A DNA stretch of 64,000 nucleotides from Lachnospira sp. (GCA_017621205.1 JAGATQ010000030.1:21803-85802), one strand, 5' to 3'. Counted from the stretch's first letter, positions 26,235 through 35,307 are shown. Notes: generated by a model from the sequence alone, not told the origin. A program made the numbers and translations.

Positions 26235-27278
26235 TTATTTATTTTTTTCTTTTAGTTTTAAGATATATTCTTCTTCTGCCTGTTCTAATCGTTTCTGAAT
26301 AGCTTCCTCTGATGGCAACTGCGATTTTATCTCTTGTAAGCGAATATTATCATAAGTTGCAACTCCCAAAGGTGTCTCTATTCCCTGAAAAGCCCACTGA
26401 ACCTCTGTCTGGTTCTTATCTTTACATATCAGTAGACCAATTGTTGGATTATCGGATTCCGATTTCATTAACTCATTAACCGCATTTACATAGAAATTGA
26501 GTTTTCCTGCAAACTCTGGTTCGAATGATACAGCTTTTAATTCAACAACTACATAACAACGAAGCTTAATATGATAAAAAAGCATATCTATTTTTCTTGT
26601 TTTACCAGCTACGATAATCTCTTTCTGTCTTCCTATAAAGGCAAATCCTGATCCAAGCTCTAACAAAAAGCGTGTAATATTCTGCTCTAACGCATCTTCT
26701 AACTCTTCTTCATCATATCCTACAGGAAGTGATACAAAACCGAAATCATAAGTATCTTTTACAATTTCTTGTGCGAGTTTTCCTTGTATGACAGGAAGTT
26801 TTTCCGCAAAATTAGTAAGTGCATTACCTGACGATTGGTATAAATTAGCTTTAATACAATCAACAAGTGTACTTCTGCTCCAGTTTTCTTCTATTGTTTT
26901 TCTCACATAAAATAAAGCTTCTTCTATTGTCTTACATTTTGTTACTATTTCAACATGATGTCTCCATGGTACAAATCCGAAGATTGCAGGAAATTCTATT
27001 TCTGCACCAGCTTGGTGCAGTTTTTGATTTTCACTAATTTCTGCACCAACCTATTGCAGTTTTAAGCTGTTTAAATTGATATTGTCTTCAATCGTATGAG
27101 CTAGTTTTGAAAACATATCACTTGAAGAATAAAACAAGTACCATTTTTTCATATTCCAAAGATTTCTTGCTGAAAAACCTTTTGCATCAGGAAATTCATT
27201 TTGCAAATCGAGACTTAACTGCTCTACAATTCCTTTTCCCCATTTCTTCATGATTTTATATTCAAATATTTTAATCAA
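26235..27278 (-). pseudogene. DUF1016 (YhcG-like) PD-(D/E)XK nuclease, split by an amber stop
   Basis: One frame of 348 codons interrupted only by TAG at 27051-27053 (LKLQ-stop-VGAEIS). The first part (KKWGKGIVEQLSLDLQNEFP, FSARNLWNMKKWYLFY) is the DUF1016 N-terminal domain, lacking about 45 usual residues. The second part (FPAIFGFVPWRHHVEIVTKC, RKIDMLFYHIKLRCYVVVEL, GLLICKDKNQTEVQWAF) is the nuclease domain with IDxL...VVELK as the PD-(D/E)XK core. The stop and the lost N-terminus suggest inactivation; restart at 26906 could still give the 223-aa nuclease half. Confidence 0.75.
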
Positions 27279-27281
27279 TTA

Positions 27282-27305
27282 GTGTGCGGAACAGTTACCG
27301 CACAC
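27282..27305. repeat. Hairpin upstream of DUF1016 remnant
   Basis: Perfect stem GTGTGCGG/CCGCACAC, 8-nt loop, directly at the truncated 5' end of the DUF1016 frame. No U run. Confidence 0.5.
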
Positions 27306-27342
27306 CAATAATATATCACAAAAAGCGTTACTATACTACCAA

Positions 27343-27400
27343 ACATCAAAAACTCCTTTCCTATTGCCGTAATCTTTGGTAAGATGATTAATGTTAATAA
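27343..27400. repeat. Copy of the 5' end of the ABC ATPase gene
   Basis: About 55 bp match 24930-24987, the start of the ATPase gene, with about four differences, in the same orientation. It is not coding here and ends near an inverted repeat (CAAACTTC/GAAGTTTG) upstream of recQ. Confidence 0.75.
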
Positions 27401-27481
27401 CGCAAACTTCAAGTGCGAAGTTTGAGTTATTAATACTAAATTCAATATAACAGATATTTGTTTCTATACAGGAGGAATACA

Positions 27482-29404
27482 TTGCAAAAATACCAGACAT
27501 TAAAACAATATTTCGGCTATGAAGCGTTTCGTGAGGGGCAGGAGGAATTGATTGACCATATTCTTTCCGGAAAGGATACGCTTGGCATCATGCCTACAGG
27601 AGCAGGAAAAAGTATCTGCTATCAGGTGCCGGCACTGCTGTTTTCGGGCATTACGCTAATCGTATCACCGCTGATTTCCCTGATGAATGACCAGGTGCGG
27701 GCATTGAAGGAGGCGGGTGTTGCGGCGGCATATTTAAATAGCAGCCTTACGGTCAATCAGTTTTACAAGGCACTTGATTTGGCAAAAAGGGGAGCGTATA
27801 AGATTATCTATGTTGCACCAGAGCGGTTGTTAACGGACGCATTTCTTTCCTTTGCCACACAGGTCGATATCTCCATGGTGACGGTGGATGAGGCACACTG
27901 TATTTCCCAGTGGGGACAGGACTTTCGTCCGAGCTATTTAAAGATAGTTGAGTTTATCGAGCAGCTTCCCGAGCGTCCGGTTGTCAGTGCATTTACTGCC
28001 ACGGCGACCAAGGCGGTAAAGGAGGACATTGTGGCAATGCTGCAAATGAAGCAGCCTTTGGTGTTGGTAACAGGATTTGACAGAAAAAATCTTTACTACG
28101 AGGTGCGTCATCCAAAGAATAAACTGGATTCCCTTTTTTCCTATTTGGAGGAGCATGAAGGGGAAAGCGGCATCATTTATTGTGCCACCAGAAAGAAGGT
28201 GGAGGAGGTTTGTACTGCCCTTCTTGCCAATGGGTATGCTGCGACTAAATATCATGCCGGACTGACGGAGTCGGAGCGAAGCAGAAACCAGGAAGACTTT
28301 TTGTATGATGTGACTCCGGTTATGGTGGCAACGAATGCCTTTGGTATGGGCATTGATAAATCCAATGTGCGGTTTGTGGTGCATTATAATATGCCTAAGA
28401 ATCTGGAAAGCTATTATCAGGAGGCGGGACGTGCCGGCAGGGATGGGGAGGATGCGGAATGTATTCTGCTCTATCATGGGCAGGATGTGGTGATTAACCA
28501 GATGCTGATTAACCAGAGCATGAAGCAGTCAGAGCTTGATTATGCCACAGTGCTTAAGGTGAAGGAGCAGGATGAGAAACGCCTTAAGAAAATGGCATAT
28601 TACTGTCTGACGAAGGATTGCCTGCGGGAATATGTACTTCAATATTTTGGGGAGCGGAGCGAACACTATTGCGGCAACTGTGGAAACTGCATCAAGGAAT
28701 ATGAAGAGGTGGATGTGAGCGAAACGGTCAGAATACTGCTTAGCTGTATTAAGGAGAGTGGCAGCCGATATGGTATGACAACCATTATCGATGTAGTCAG
28801 AGGAGCAGAGTCGAAACGGGTAGAGAGAGGCGGCTTAAAGTATAATTCCTTTTATGGGGCATTAAAAAAAGAAACGGCAGGCCAGCTTCGGGCTATTTTA
28901 AACATGTTGATATTAGATAATTATCTAGTATCAACAGAGGGCAGTTACCCGGTGTTGCAAATGGCACGTCTGGGAGAATTGTTTTTACAGGATTTGGATG
29001 GGTACATAACGATGAAGCTTGCCAAGGAGGAATATGAGCCGAAGGCGAACTATGTACAGCCGGAAAAGCCATCTAAAAGGAGCAGTAAAGGGACGAAGCA
29101 GGCGGCAGTGAAGGATAGGAAAAGAAGCAGTGCTTCTGCCAAACGGAAAACCAGCGGGACGGTTCTTGACGAAAGGGAGCAGGCAATGTTTGAGCAGCTT
29201 CGCAAGCTTCGGTTGCAGCTTGCCAGAAAACAGGGAGTACCTCCCTATATTATTTTTAGCGATAAGACGTTAAAGGATATGTGTGTGAAGCAACCGACGA
29301 CAAGTGCGGAACTGCTTAAGGTATCGGGTGTAGGGGAGGTAAAGCTTGAGAAATATGGAGAAGAATTCCTACAGGAAATCAGAAGTAGTCACCATCTTGG
29401 CTGA
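27482..29404 (+). CDS. recQ: ATP-dependent DNA helicase RecQ
   Basis: 640 aa with a TTG start at 27482, six nt after AGGAGG. Walker A in GIMPTGAGKSICYQVP (about 38-53), DEAH box in TVDEAHCISQWGQDFRPSYL, motif VI region YYQEAGRAGRDG, zinc-binding cysteines in YVLQYFGERSEHYCGNCGNC, winged-helix, and C-terminal HRDC (about 570-638). A lysine/serine-rich linker (about 530-565) separates RQC and HRDC. 3'-5' helicase acting in recombination and fork repair. Its 3' end overlaps the converging permease gene by 16 nt. Confidence 0.95.
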   Translation: MQKYQTLKQYFGYEAFREGQEELIDHILSGKDTLGIMPTGAGKSICYQVPALLFSGITLIVSPLISLMNDQVRALKEAGVAAAYLNSSLTVNQFYKALDLAKRGAYKIIYVAPERLLTDAFLSFATQVDISMVTVDEAHCISQWGQDFRPSYLKIVEFIEQLPERPVVSAFTATATKAVKEDIVAMLQMKQPLVLVTGFDRKNLYYEVRHPKNKLDSLFSYLEEHEGESGIIYCATRKKVEEVCTALLANGYAATKYHAGLTESERSRNQEDFLYDVTPVMVATNAFGMGIDKSNVRFVVHYNMPKNLESYYQEAGRAGRDGEDAECILLYHGQDVVINQMLINQSMKQSELDYATVLKVKEQDEKRLKKMAYYCLTKDCLREYVLQYFGERSEHYCGNCGNCIKEYEEVDVSETVRILLSCIKESGSRYGMTTIIDVVRGAESKRVERGGLKYNSFYGALKKETAGQLRAILNMLILDNYLVSTEGSYPVLQMARLGELFLQDLDGYITMKLAKEEYEPKANYVQPEKPSKRSSKGTKQAAVKDRKRSSASAKRKTSGTVLDEREQAMFEQLRKLRLQLARKQGVPPYIIFSDKTLKDMCVKQPTTSAELLKVSGVGEVKLEKYGEEFLQEIRSSHHLG

Positions 29405-30138
29405 ATTAGCCGTTTCTTTACCACCAGCAGATATGACACAATTGTTCCTATGATTCCCAGTATCGGAAGAATGCGGATTCCGGTTACGATTCCCTTTCGG
29501 TGTGCTAACATCCATTGCATAAGATGTTCCATAAAGTTATCCTGCATGAAAAAGGAAATATCTCCAAACATCCAGTAAACATAACCTCCTATTAGGAGTG
29601 GGAAGAATAGAAAGCCCACCACGGAAGAAGCAGTCCTTGTTCCAAAACGGAACAAAAGGGGAATAAGAGGCGAGCATAAAAGCAGTCCCAGAGAGGAGCT
29701 TATCACGATAATGATGTCCATGGGTTTGAGAGATAGCTTCGGATAAAGCTGCTCTGTAAAAACCGCATAGACAGTCATTATTTCTTTGCAGTAGACAGAG
29801 ATAATACAGGAATAAATGTGGGAGATGATACCGGTAGCAAGTATTGCCAGAAGCATAAACATATATTTTCCCTGTACATAGGTTTTGATGCCACCGGGTA
29901 AAATGGCGGTGTAGCTAATCCATTTTTCGGATTCATCTGCCTGTATGACTGGCAGAATGGCGACAAAGGGAGCGAAGAAATTTAGTATGGCAGTCCCCAT
30001 GAAAAGAAGACTTGCAAGCTCCGCCTGTGGATTTTGGTACGCCTCGATGGTAACAATGATTTGTGCCGCAAAAATAAAGCCTAAAAACAGAAATGCCTGC
30101 CACGCAATTTTTATATCCTTATAAAGCTGTCCTACCAT
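29389..30138 (-). CDS. ABC-2 type membrane protein (permease 2 of exporter)
   Basis: 249 aa from the ATG at 30138, AGGAGG upstream. Hydrophobic segments at about 15-35, 45-65, 95-120, 140-165, 175-195 and 220-240. The start overlaps the end of the preceding permease by 7 nt. Third membrane-exporter gene of the GntR-ATPase-permease-permease operon, as in YtrABCD-type systems. No known motif for substrate. Confidence 0.7.
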   Translation of the reverse strand: MVGQLYKDIKIAWQAFLFLGFIFAAQIIVTIEAYQNPQAELASLLFMGTAILNFFAPFVAILPVIQADESEKWISYTAILPGGIKTYVQGKYMFMLLAILATGIISHIYSCIISVYCKEIMTVYAVFTEQLYPKLSLKPMDIIIVISSSLGLLLCSPLIPLLFRFGTRTASSVVGFLFFPLLIGGYVYWMFGDISFFMQDNFMEHLMQWMLAHRKGIVTGIRILPILGIIGTIVSYLLVVKKRLIQPRW

Positions 30139-30857
30139 AATACATTCCTCCTGTTCTCCATAACACGCCATGAAAAATAGCCGGATATGGGAAAACCAAT
30201 TATCACGATAAAGGGGAAAAGAGCCCCTGTGATTGTAATGCCATGACATAGGGTTTCTGTTACTACAGACAGTGGGAGATTACTTTCCAGTATATGGTCT
30301 TGGAACCAGAAAAATACTGGAAACAGCAGCAATATCCCGCCGGTATTGATAATCTGTCTCCCCTTTTTACCAAGCCGGTAGAGCAGGGGAAGCTCAATTA
30401 ATAACAAAAGTATACTGATGGACATCAGCGTGAGTATTGTTAAAAAAGATAATGTGTTTAAGGGAAGCTTAGCTACAGCATAGAGCACCGGAAGCATAAT
30501 GAGGTGTGTCAATAAATGAATGCCGATGTAGCCTGCAAATAAAAGATATTTTGCAAGGATTCTTCCCCTGTTGTCAACGGGAATCATACAGGACACCTTA
30601 AAAAAGTCAGCCATGGTATCTTCCTCGTAGGTAAGGGTGAAGCTGCCGACAAAAAAACCACTCAAAATGCCCATAAAGCCACACATGAAAAGCAGTATGC
30701 TATCCATGGAAAACTCGTTTAATGCTATCTTGAAGTTTCCATAATAGATGCTTAGCACGACAAGAATGAGTAAGCCATACATCATAAACAGGCTGAGAAG
30801 CATAGATAGCATTTGCTTTTTCATCAGCAGAAAATCCTTTAACAGTAATCCCTTCAT
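30132..30857 (-). CDS. ABC-2 type transporter permease
   Basis: 241 aa; AGGAGG precedes an ATG that overlaps the ATPase stop (ATGA). Begins MKGLLLKDFLLMKKQMLSML, the usual start of ABC-2 permeases, and has six hydrophobic segments. Paired with the ATPase at 30854. Substrate unknown; such exporters often respond to cell-wall antibiotics or bacteriocins. Confidence 0.78.
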   Translation of the reverse strand: MKGLLLKDFLLMKKQMLSMLLSLFMMYGLLILVVLSIYYGNFKIALNEFSMDSILLFMCGFMGILSGFFVGSFTLTYEEDTMADFFKVSCMIPVDNRGRILAKYLLFAGYIGIHLLTHLIMLPVLYAVAKLPLNTLSFLTILTLMSISILLLLIELPLLYRLGKKGRQIINTGGILLLFPVFFWFQDHILESNLPLSVVTETLCHGITITGALFPFIVIIGFPISGYFSWRVMENRRNVLW

Positions 30858-31768
30858 TTGGCTACCTCCTGATGTGGTTGTTCCGGAATGGCATCCTTTC
30901 CGGAAACATAATAAATCATGATTTCATCCAGTGTTGCGTCTTCCATTAAAAGAGAAGGACAGGCAGCCATTACCCGTTCAGGGTGTTTAATCAGAACCTC
31001 TGCGCCAAAGCTTCCTAGCCGTGTCCCAACGATGGATTCGGAAGGGATGGTTAAGCAGTCCTCTTTTGTACAGCGTATCATCTTATGCTGTTCCTTCATT
31101 GTATTTTGTTCATCACTAAATAGTATCTGTCCGTTATTAATAAAGGTAATATAATCCGCAATCCGGTCTAAGTCACTGGTGATGTGGGAGGATAGGAAAA
31201 TGGTATGGTCCTCCTCCTGTACAAATTCTAAAAATACATCCAGCATTTCATTTCTTACAATTGGGTCTAACCCGCTGGTCGGCTCATCCATAATCAGTAA
31301 CTTTGCATGATGGGACAATGCCACTGCAATTTGCAGCTTCATCTGCATGCCGCGGGAGAATTTGCCACAGTTTCGTTTGGGAGGCAGGGCAAACCGTTGT
31401 AAATAGGAAAAAAATACTTCTTCATCCCAGTTTTTGTAAATATGACGGAATATGTTATTTAACTGGGTAGGAGAAAATTGCTTGTGAAAGCCCATCTCAT
31501 CAAATACAACTCCAATGTATTCCTTGAGGCTGGTTTCCTCTCTGCTGTAGTCATAGCCCAGAATGCTGATGGTTCCGGCATCAATGGGAATCATATTTAA
31601 CATGGAGTGGATGGTCGTTGTTTTGCCCGCACCGTTTTGTCCCACAAAGCCCATAATGCAGCCCTTTGGGACAGAAAGAGACACATCCTTCAAGGTAAAT
31701 CCATCATACTGTTTGGTCAGTCCGGTAATCGAAATGGCATTTTCATATTCTGGTAGTTTGTTTTGCAT
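30854..31768 (-). CDS. ABC transporter ATP-binding protein (YtrB-like)
   Basis: 304 aa from the ATG at 31768 (AGGAGG upstream). Walker A GQNGAGKTTT (about 42-51), signature KFSRGMQMK, Walker B LLIMDEPTSGLDP, H-loop LSSHITSD. A C-terminal regulatory extension follows. Located 28 nt after the GntR gene, in one operon. Confidence 0.88.
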   Translation of the reverse strand: MQNKLPEYENAISITGLTKQYDGFTLKDVSLSVPKGCIMGFVGQNGAGKTTTIHSMLNMIPIDAGTISILGYDYSREETSLKEYIGVVFDEMGFHKQFSPTQLNNIFRHIYKNWDEEVFFSYLQRFALPPKRNCGKFSRGMQMKLQIAVALSHHAKLLIMDEPTSGLDPIVRNEMLDVFLEFVQEEDHTIFLSSHITSDLDRIADYITFINNGQILFSDEQNTMKEQHKMIRCTKEDCLTIPSESIVGTRLGSFGAEVLIKHPERVMAACPSLLMEDATLDEIMIYYVSGKDAIPEQPHQEVAK

Positions 31769-31796
31769 CGTAATCCTCCTATCAGGCAATTGTAAT

Positions 31797-32168
31797 CTAT
31801 TCATTGAACATAAGAGTGATAAGCTCCGTAAGCTCTGCGAGGCTTACATCGGAAAGCTTTGCTTTATCTACAGCTACAGCGAGTGCATGTTCCATTTCCA
31901 TCTTGTTTTGCTCTTTAATAAACTCCTGGTTTGCCGCCTTTACAAAGCTTCCCTTGCCAACGTATGATACAATGTAGCCGTCCCGCTCTAACTCTTCATA
32001 GGCACGCTTGGTTGTAATCATGCTGATGCGGAGTTCTTTGGCAAGATACCGCATGGAAGGAAGGGCGTTCCCCTCCTTTAAGCTCCCCGACATAATCATA
32101 TCCTTGATTTGCCGGGTAATCTGTTCGTAAATTGGCGTTTTATCGGAGTTGCTGATAATAATATTCAT
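31797..32168 (-). CDS. GntR-family regulator, YtrA subfamily
   Basis: 123 aa. Winged helix about 10-78: TPIYEQITRQIKDMIMSGSL, LPSMRYLAKELRISMITTKR and YIVSYVGKGSFV. A short C-terminal dimerisation tail instead of a large effector domain, as in YtrA. Heads the ABC exporter operon and probably represses it through the palindrome at 32296-32320. Confidence 0.9.
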   Translation of the reverse strand: MNIIISNSDKTPIYEQITRQIKDMIMSGSLKEGNALPSMRYLAKELRISMITTKRAYEELERDGYIVSYVGKGSFVKAANQEFIKEQNKMEMEHALAVAVDKAKLSDVSLAELTELITLMFNE

Positions 32169-32295
32169 TGTGGTTCCTTCCCAAGTTACAATTGTAGTGT
32201 AGTCCTGTTCCGTGTTGTTTCATCTTACAGATAAACTTATTTTTGTACTGAACGTAGTTACATGATTGCTTTTAGTAGCAAAATGGATATGGCAT

Positions 32296-32344
32296 ATTGT
32301 GTATATATTATATATACAATATACTGATTTTTCTAATTTGTCAA
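32296..32344 (-). promoter_or_regulatory. Promoter and putative GntR operator
   Basis: Minus strand TTGACA (32339-32344), 17 bp, TATTGT (32316-32321). The -10 and transcript start are covered by a near-palindrome centred on TATATATTATATATA (32296-32320), a typical place for a YtrA-type operator. The leader to the GntR start is about 140 nt. Confidence 0.65.
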
Positions 32345-32493
32345 TGACTGATTTTTCAATGTTCACTTAACAACTATAAGGTGTTGGACAGGCTCTGGAT
32401 ACCATGTTAACATGTTCATATTAACCATTACTTACCCCGACAACAATTTTTTATGTGCAAAGTTTGAGACAATTACTTAAAACATCTTTTTAG

Positions 32494-32522
32494 TTGCAGA
32501 TACACTGATAGATTAGTATAAT
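32494..32522 (+). promoter_or_regulatory. Promoter of Rpn-like gene copy 2
   Basis: TTGCAG (32494-32499), 17 bp, TATAAT (32517-32522). Matches the promoter of copy 1 in boxes, spacing and distance to the start codon (13 nt). Confidence 0.7.
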
Positions 32523-32535
32523 AGGAGATAGAAAT

Positions 32536-33426
32536 ATGGAAAAAATAATAGAAGACCAATTTTTTGAAGATGAAAAAAGCTATGAAGAATTAACCATTAC
32601 CGATAACTTTATGTTCGCCAAGGTAATGTTAAATGAACAATTATGTAAGAAATTTCTGGAGATGATTCTACATATTAGCATTCAAAAAATAGAGTATTAT
32701 AATGATGAGAAAAGCTTAAAAAAGTTTTATCACTCTAAGGGGATACGCTTAGATGTATATCTAAACGATGAAAAAGGGACAATCTATAATATTGAGATGC
32801 AGAATTCCAGACATGCGAATCTTTTTAAGCGAAGCAGATACTATCAGGGAATGATAGATTTGAATCTGTTAGAGCCTGGAGACGATTATAATAAACTGAA
32901 AAGAAGCTATGTAATCTTTATCTGTACATTCGATTTGTTTGGAAAAGGACGGCACATTTATACCTTTGAGAACCGATGCATTGAAGAGCTTGATTTAGTA
33001 CTGCCGGATGAAGCAATAAAGGTATTTGTCAATACGACAGGGGCAGGCAATGGCGTTGACGAAGAATTTTTAGAATTAATGAATTTCTTTAATGGAGAGC
33101 TGGCGACGACAGGAATCGCTAAAGAAATGCAGGAAGAAGTTGATAAGGTAAAACGTAAAGAAGATTGGAGGGTGGAATATATGACGATGATGGAACTGGA
33201 ACGACAGAGATATCGTGAAGGAATGGAACGTGGGATGGAACACGCAAAGGAAAAGTATCGGGAAGGTATGGAGAAGGGTATGGAGCATGAAAGAGAACAG
33301 AGCATACGTTCTCTCGTTAAGCAGGCATTAAAATATGGGGCAAGCATGGAAGATGCAGTAGGAGATATCATGCTTGAGTATGATATGACGGAGGAACAGG
33401 TGAAGCATATTCTGGATAAGGGGTAG
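32536..33426 (+). CDS. Rpn-like PD-(D/E)XK nuclease family protein (copy 2)
   Basis: 296 aa, ATG start with AGGAG upstream. Same domains as the protein at 6651-7541: LTITDNFMFAKVMLNEQLCK, nuclease core GIRLDVYLNDEKG...YNIEMQNSRHAN, and C-terminal charged repeats (YREGMERGMEHAKEKYREGM). Differences are scattered substitutions. Homology continues upstream past the promoter (an ACAACTATAA-GTGTTGGAC word is shared), so the duplicated unit is larger than the gene. It may be a nuclease-encoding mobile unit; no flanking inverted repeats or target duplications were found. Confidence 0.75.
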   Translation: MEKIIEDQFFEDEKSYEELTITDNFMFAKVMLNEQLCKKFLEMILHISIQKIEYYNDEKSLKKFYHSKGIRLDVYLNDEKGTIYNIEMQNSRHANLFKRSRYYQGMIDLNLLEPGDDYNKLKRSYVIFICTFDLFGKGRHIYTFENRCIEELDLVLPDEAIKVFVNTTGAGNGVDEEFLELMNFFNGELATTGIAKEMQEEVDKVKRKEDWRVEYMTMMELERQRYREGMERGMEHAKEKYREGMEKGMEHEREQSIRSLVKQALKYGASMEDAVGDIMLEYDMTEEQVKHILDKG

Positions 33427-33471
33427 CGAAGGTTGGGTTTAAAACCTATCCATATTAAATAACAAGCTGTA

Positions 33472-33505
33472 AGGCGTATGGAACAGAAAACCATGCGTCT
33501 TTTTG
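33472..33505 (+). terminator. Terminator after Rpn-like copy 2
   Basis: Stem AGGCGTATGG/CCATGCGTCT with one or two wobble pairs, followed by TTTTT. Confidence 0.65.
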
Positions 33506-33579
33506 CGTTTATAAAGGAAGAAATAACGAATAATAATATCCATATGTATCTCCTGTGACGGATACAATATAAAATTATG

Positions 33580-33632
33580 TTGACAACTATTCTTGTCATC
33601 TGTATAATAGATTTGACAAGGATAGTTGTCAA
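33580..33632 (+). promoter_or_regulatory. Promoter with paired TTGACAA-N6-TTGTCAA operators
   Basis: TTGACA (33580-33585), 17 bp, TATAAT (33603-33608). Operator 1 is TTGACAA-CTATTC-TTGTCAT (33580-33599) over the -35 and spacer; operator 2 is TTGACAA-GGATAG-TTGTCAA (33613-33632) just past the start. Centres are 33 bp apart, as at 7736-7787. Probably bound by the XRE product of the first gene. Confidence 0.75.
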
Positions 33633-33706
33633 AAAGAAAAAAGTCTGTTAAACTATATAAAAATCGTTCAAACAGGTATTATTTTTATATAGAAAGGGGA
33701 AAGAAA

Positions 33707-33916
33707 ATGCCGCTTTATAATCATTTAAAGGAGCTTAGGGCAAGTCTTGGCTTAAACCAGCAGCAGATGGGGGCATTGGTCGGCACCTCCAGACAGACAA
33801 TTTCCCAGATTGAGCGGGGAGATTACTCTCCGTCCGTGACACTGGCGTTGAAGCTTGCTAAGGCAGGCGGTATAGCAGTTGAAGAGTTGTTTGAGTATAG
33901 GGAGGATGAAGGATAG
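33707..33916 (+). CDS. Small XRE-family repressor (YgzD-like)
   Basis: 69 aa from the ATG at 33707 with AGGGGAAAG upstream. Almost only a helix-turn-helix: LGLNQQQMGALVGTSRQTIS with recognition helix, then QIERGDYSPSVTLALKLAKA and FEYREDEG tail. Dimeric repressor of the type usually encoded before DUF3169 proteins. The paired operators in its own promoter suggest autorepression; the same sites at the CPBP gene suggest a second target. Confidence 0.88.
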   Translation: MPLYNHLKELRASLGLNQQQMGALVGTSRQTISQIERGDYSPSVTLALKLAKAGGIAVEELFEYREDEG

Positions 33917-33919
33917 GCT

Positions 33920-34789
33920 ATGGATAAGAATCAAGAGCTTGAGAGCATGGAGGAACGCATTGCGAGAGTAAAGGAGGAATCATCAGAGATTTCTGAGGAT
34001 AAAATAAAGGAAAACCGCAAGAAAATTCATATAGAATCTAAGAAATACTTTTTACTGTTTATCCTTATGATGATTGTTTCCGGTGGTCTTGGCTATCTGG
34101 TTGGGGGTGCGACGAAAGCATTGGAGAGAGGGTTAGAGATAGCAGATATCTGGGAGCATGCAGTGAAGGTGTTGGCGGTGGCATGTCCGGTTATTAATGT
34201 AGCTTTTAATATTATCGGTCTTTTGGTGGGTATTTTGTTATTGATGAAGGCGAGGAAGCTTTTGTTTCATTTTGATGGTGAGGACGATACGGTTGAGCGG
34301 GCAATTAACTATATATTAAACTGGGTTATGCTGGTGACACAATGCCTGTTTATTGTGAATTATTTTTTGTTTACAGCAACGTGCCATTTTGGCATAAAGG
34401 AGGAGGCTATAAGCGAAGCCATTGCCAGGGTATTGCCGTTAGCAGGAATTGCCAATATAGCAATTGGTTTGGTAATTATTTTGTTTTTACAATATAAGTC
34501 AGTGGAATATATGAGGCTTATCAATCCTGAGAAGGAGGTCAATATCTTTGATGCCCGGCTTCAGAGTAAGCTGGAGGGGAAAATGGACGAGGCTGAACTT
34601 ATGACAGCGAGGAAGGCTGGTTACAAGGCCTATAAGCGTACAACGTTGGTATTAATAGTAATGTGGATAGTCTGTGTAGTGGCAGATTTGGTCTTTGATG
34701 CCGGTTTGTTTCCAGTGGCATTGATTCTGTTTGTCCTATTGATACATGTATGTACCTACGTTGTAGAGGTTATGCGGCTGGAGCGGTAG
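33920..34789 (+). CDS. DUF3169-family membrane protein
   Basis: 289 aa, 4 nt after the XRE stop. Charged N-terminus of about 45 residues, then six membrane segments (about 42-62, 85-110, 128-152, 163-185, 236-253, 257-280). The XRE + DUF3169 pairing is a standard gene pair in Firmicutes with no established function. Likely controlled by its XRE partner. Confidence 0.75.
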   Translation: MDKNQELESMEERIARVKEESSEISEDKIKENRKKIHIESKKYFLLFILMMIVSGGLGYLVGGATKALERGLEIADIWEHAVKVLAVACPVINVAFNIIGLLVGILLLMKARKLLFHFDGEDDTVERAINYILNWVMLVTQCLFIVNYFLFTATCHFGIKEEAISEAIARVLPLAGIANIAIGLVIILFLQYKSVEYMRLINPEKEVNIFDARLQSKLEGKMDEAELMTARKAGYKAYKRTTLVLIVMWIVCVVADLVFDAGLFPVALILFVLLIHVCTYVVEVMRLER

Positions 34790-34842
34790 AATTGTGTCGT
34801 AGGTATTGTTAAAGGCAGGTACATCCGATGGGAGGTAGTTTT

Positions 34843-35214
34843 ATGGTAGAGCAGGATTATATTATGCGGCTGATAAAGGAATCGGTTCGGATGCTTATGA
34901 AGCTGTTATTCAATATTGATACGGCTTCTCCTGCAATGGAACAGTTAGAAAGTCTTGAGAGGCAGAGTATCTATAATGGATTGGAAGAAAAGCTGGATGA
35001 GGGAGCGATTAATGAAGCAGAGGAGGAACTGTTTGAGGGCTTGGATGAAACCAATAGGGAGGATTTGAAGCTTGCCATTATGTTCTATTCCTATCTCAAT
35101 GAAAAAGATGATGAGTTTCTGGCTGCCCATCAGTTCAGCAGACAGGAAATTAAGGATGGTCTTATGGACGTACTTCATCGTTATGGGGTAACAGGGATGG
35201 AAGGATTATTTTAA
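34843..35214 (+). CDS. DUF6483-like conserved protein
   Basis: 123 aa from the ATG at 34843, which has GGGAGG 7 nt upstream (the ATG at 34828 does not). Helical and acidic: QDYIMRLIKESVRMLMKLLF then a pair of TPR-like helices (EAEEELFEGLDETNREDLKL). From memory similar to DUF6483. Cytoplasmic; function unknown. Confidence 0.6.
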   Translation: MVEQDYIMRLIKESVRMLMKLLFNIDTASPAMEQLESLERQSIYNGLEEKLDEGAINEAEEELFEGLDETNREDLKLAIMFYSYLNEKDDEFLAAHQFSRQEIKDGLMDVLHRYGVTGMEGLF

Positions 35215-35235
35215 AAGGTTAAGAGAATAAAATAA

Positions 35236-35292
35236 AAAATGTATCATCTATGCAGTATACTTTTCATTGTCTCGCAATAGATGATACATTTT
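35236..35292. terminator. Bidirectional hairpin with 16-bp perfect arms
   Basis: AAAATGTATCATCTAT (35236-35251) and its complement (35277-35292), 25-nt loop. It lies between the converging DUF6483-like and SCP2 genes, with A/T runs at the stem base, so it can act for both. Confidence 0.7.
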
Positions 35293-35307
35293 GTAATTAT
35301 GTGCTAT

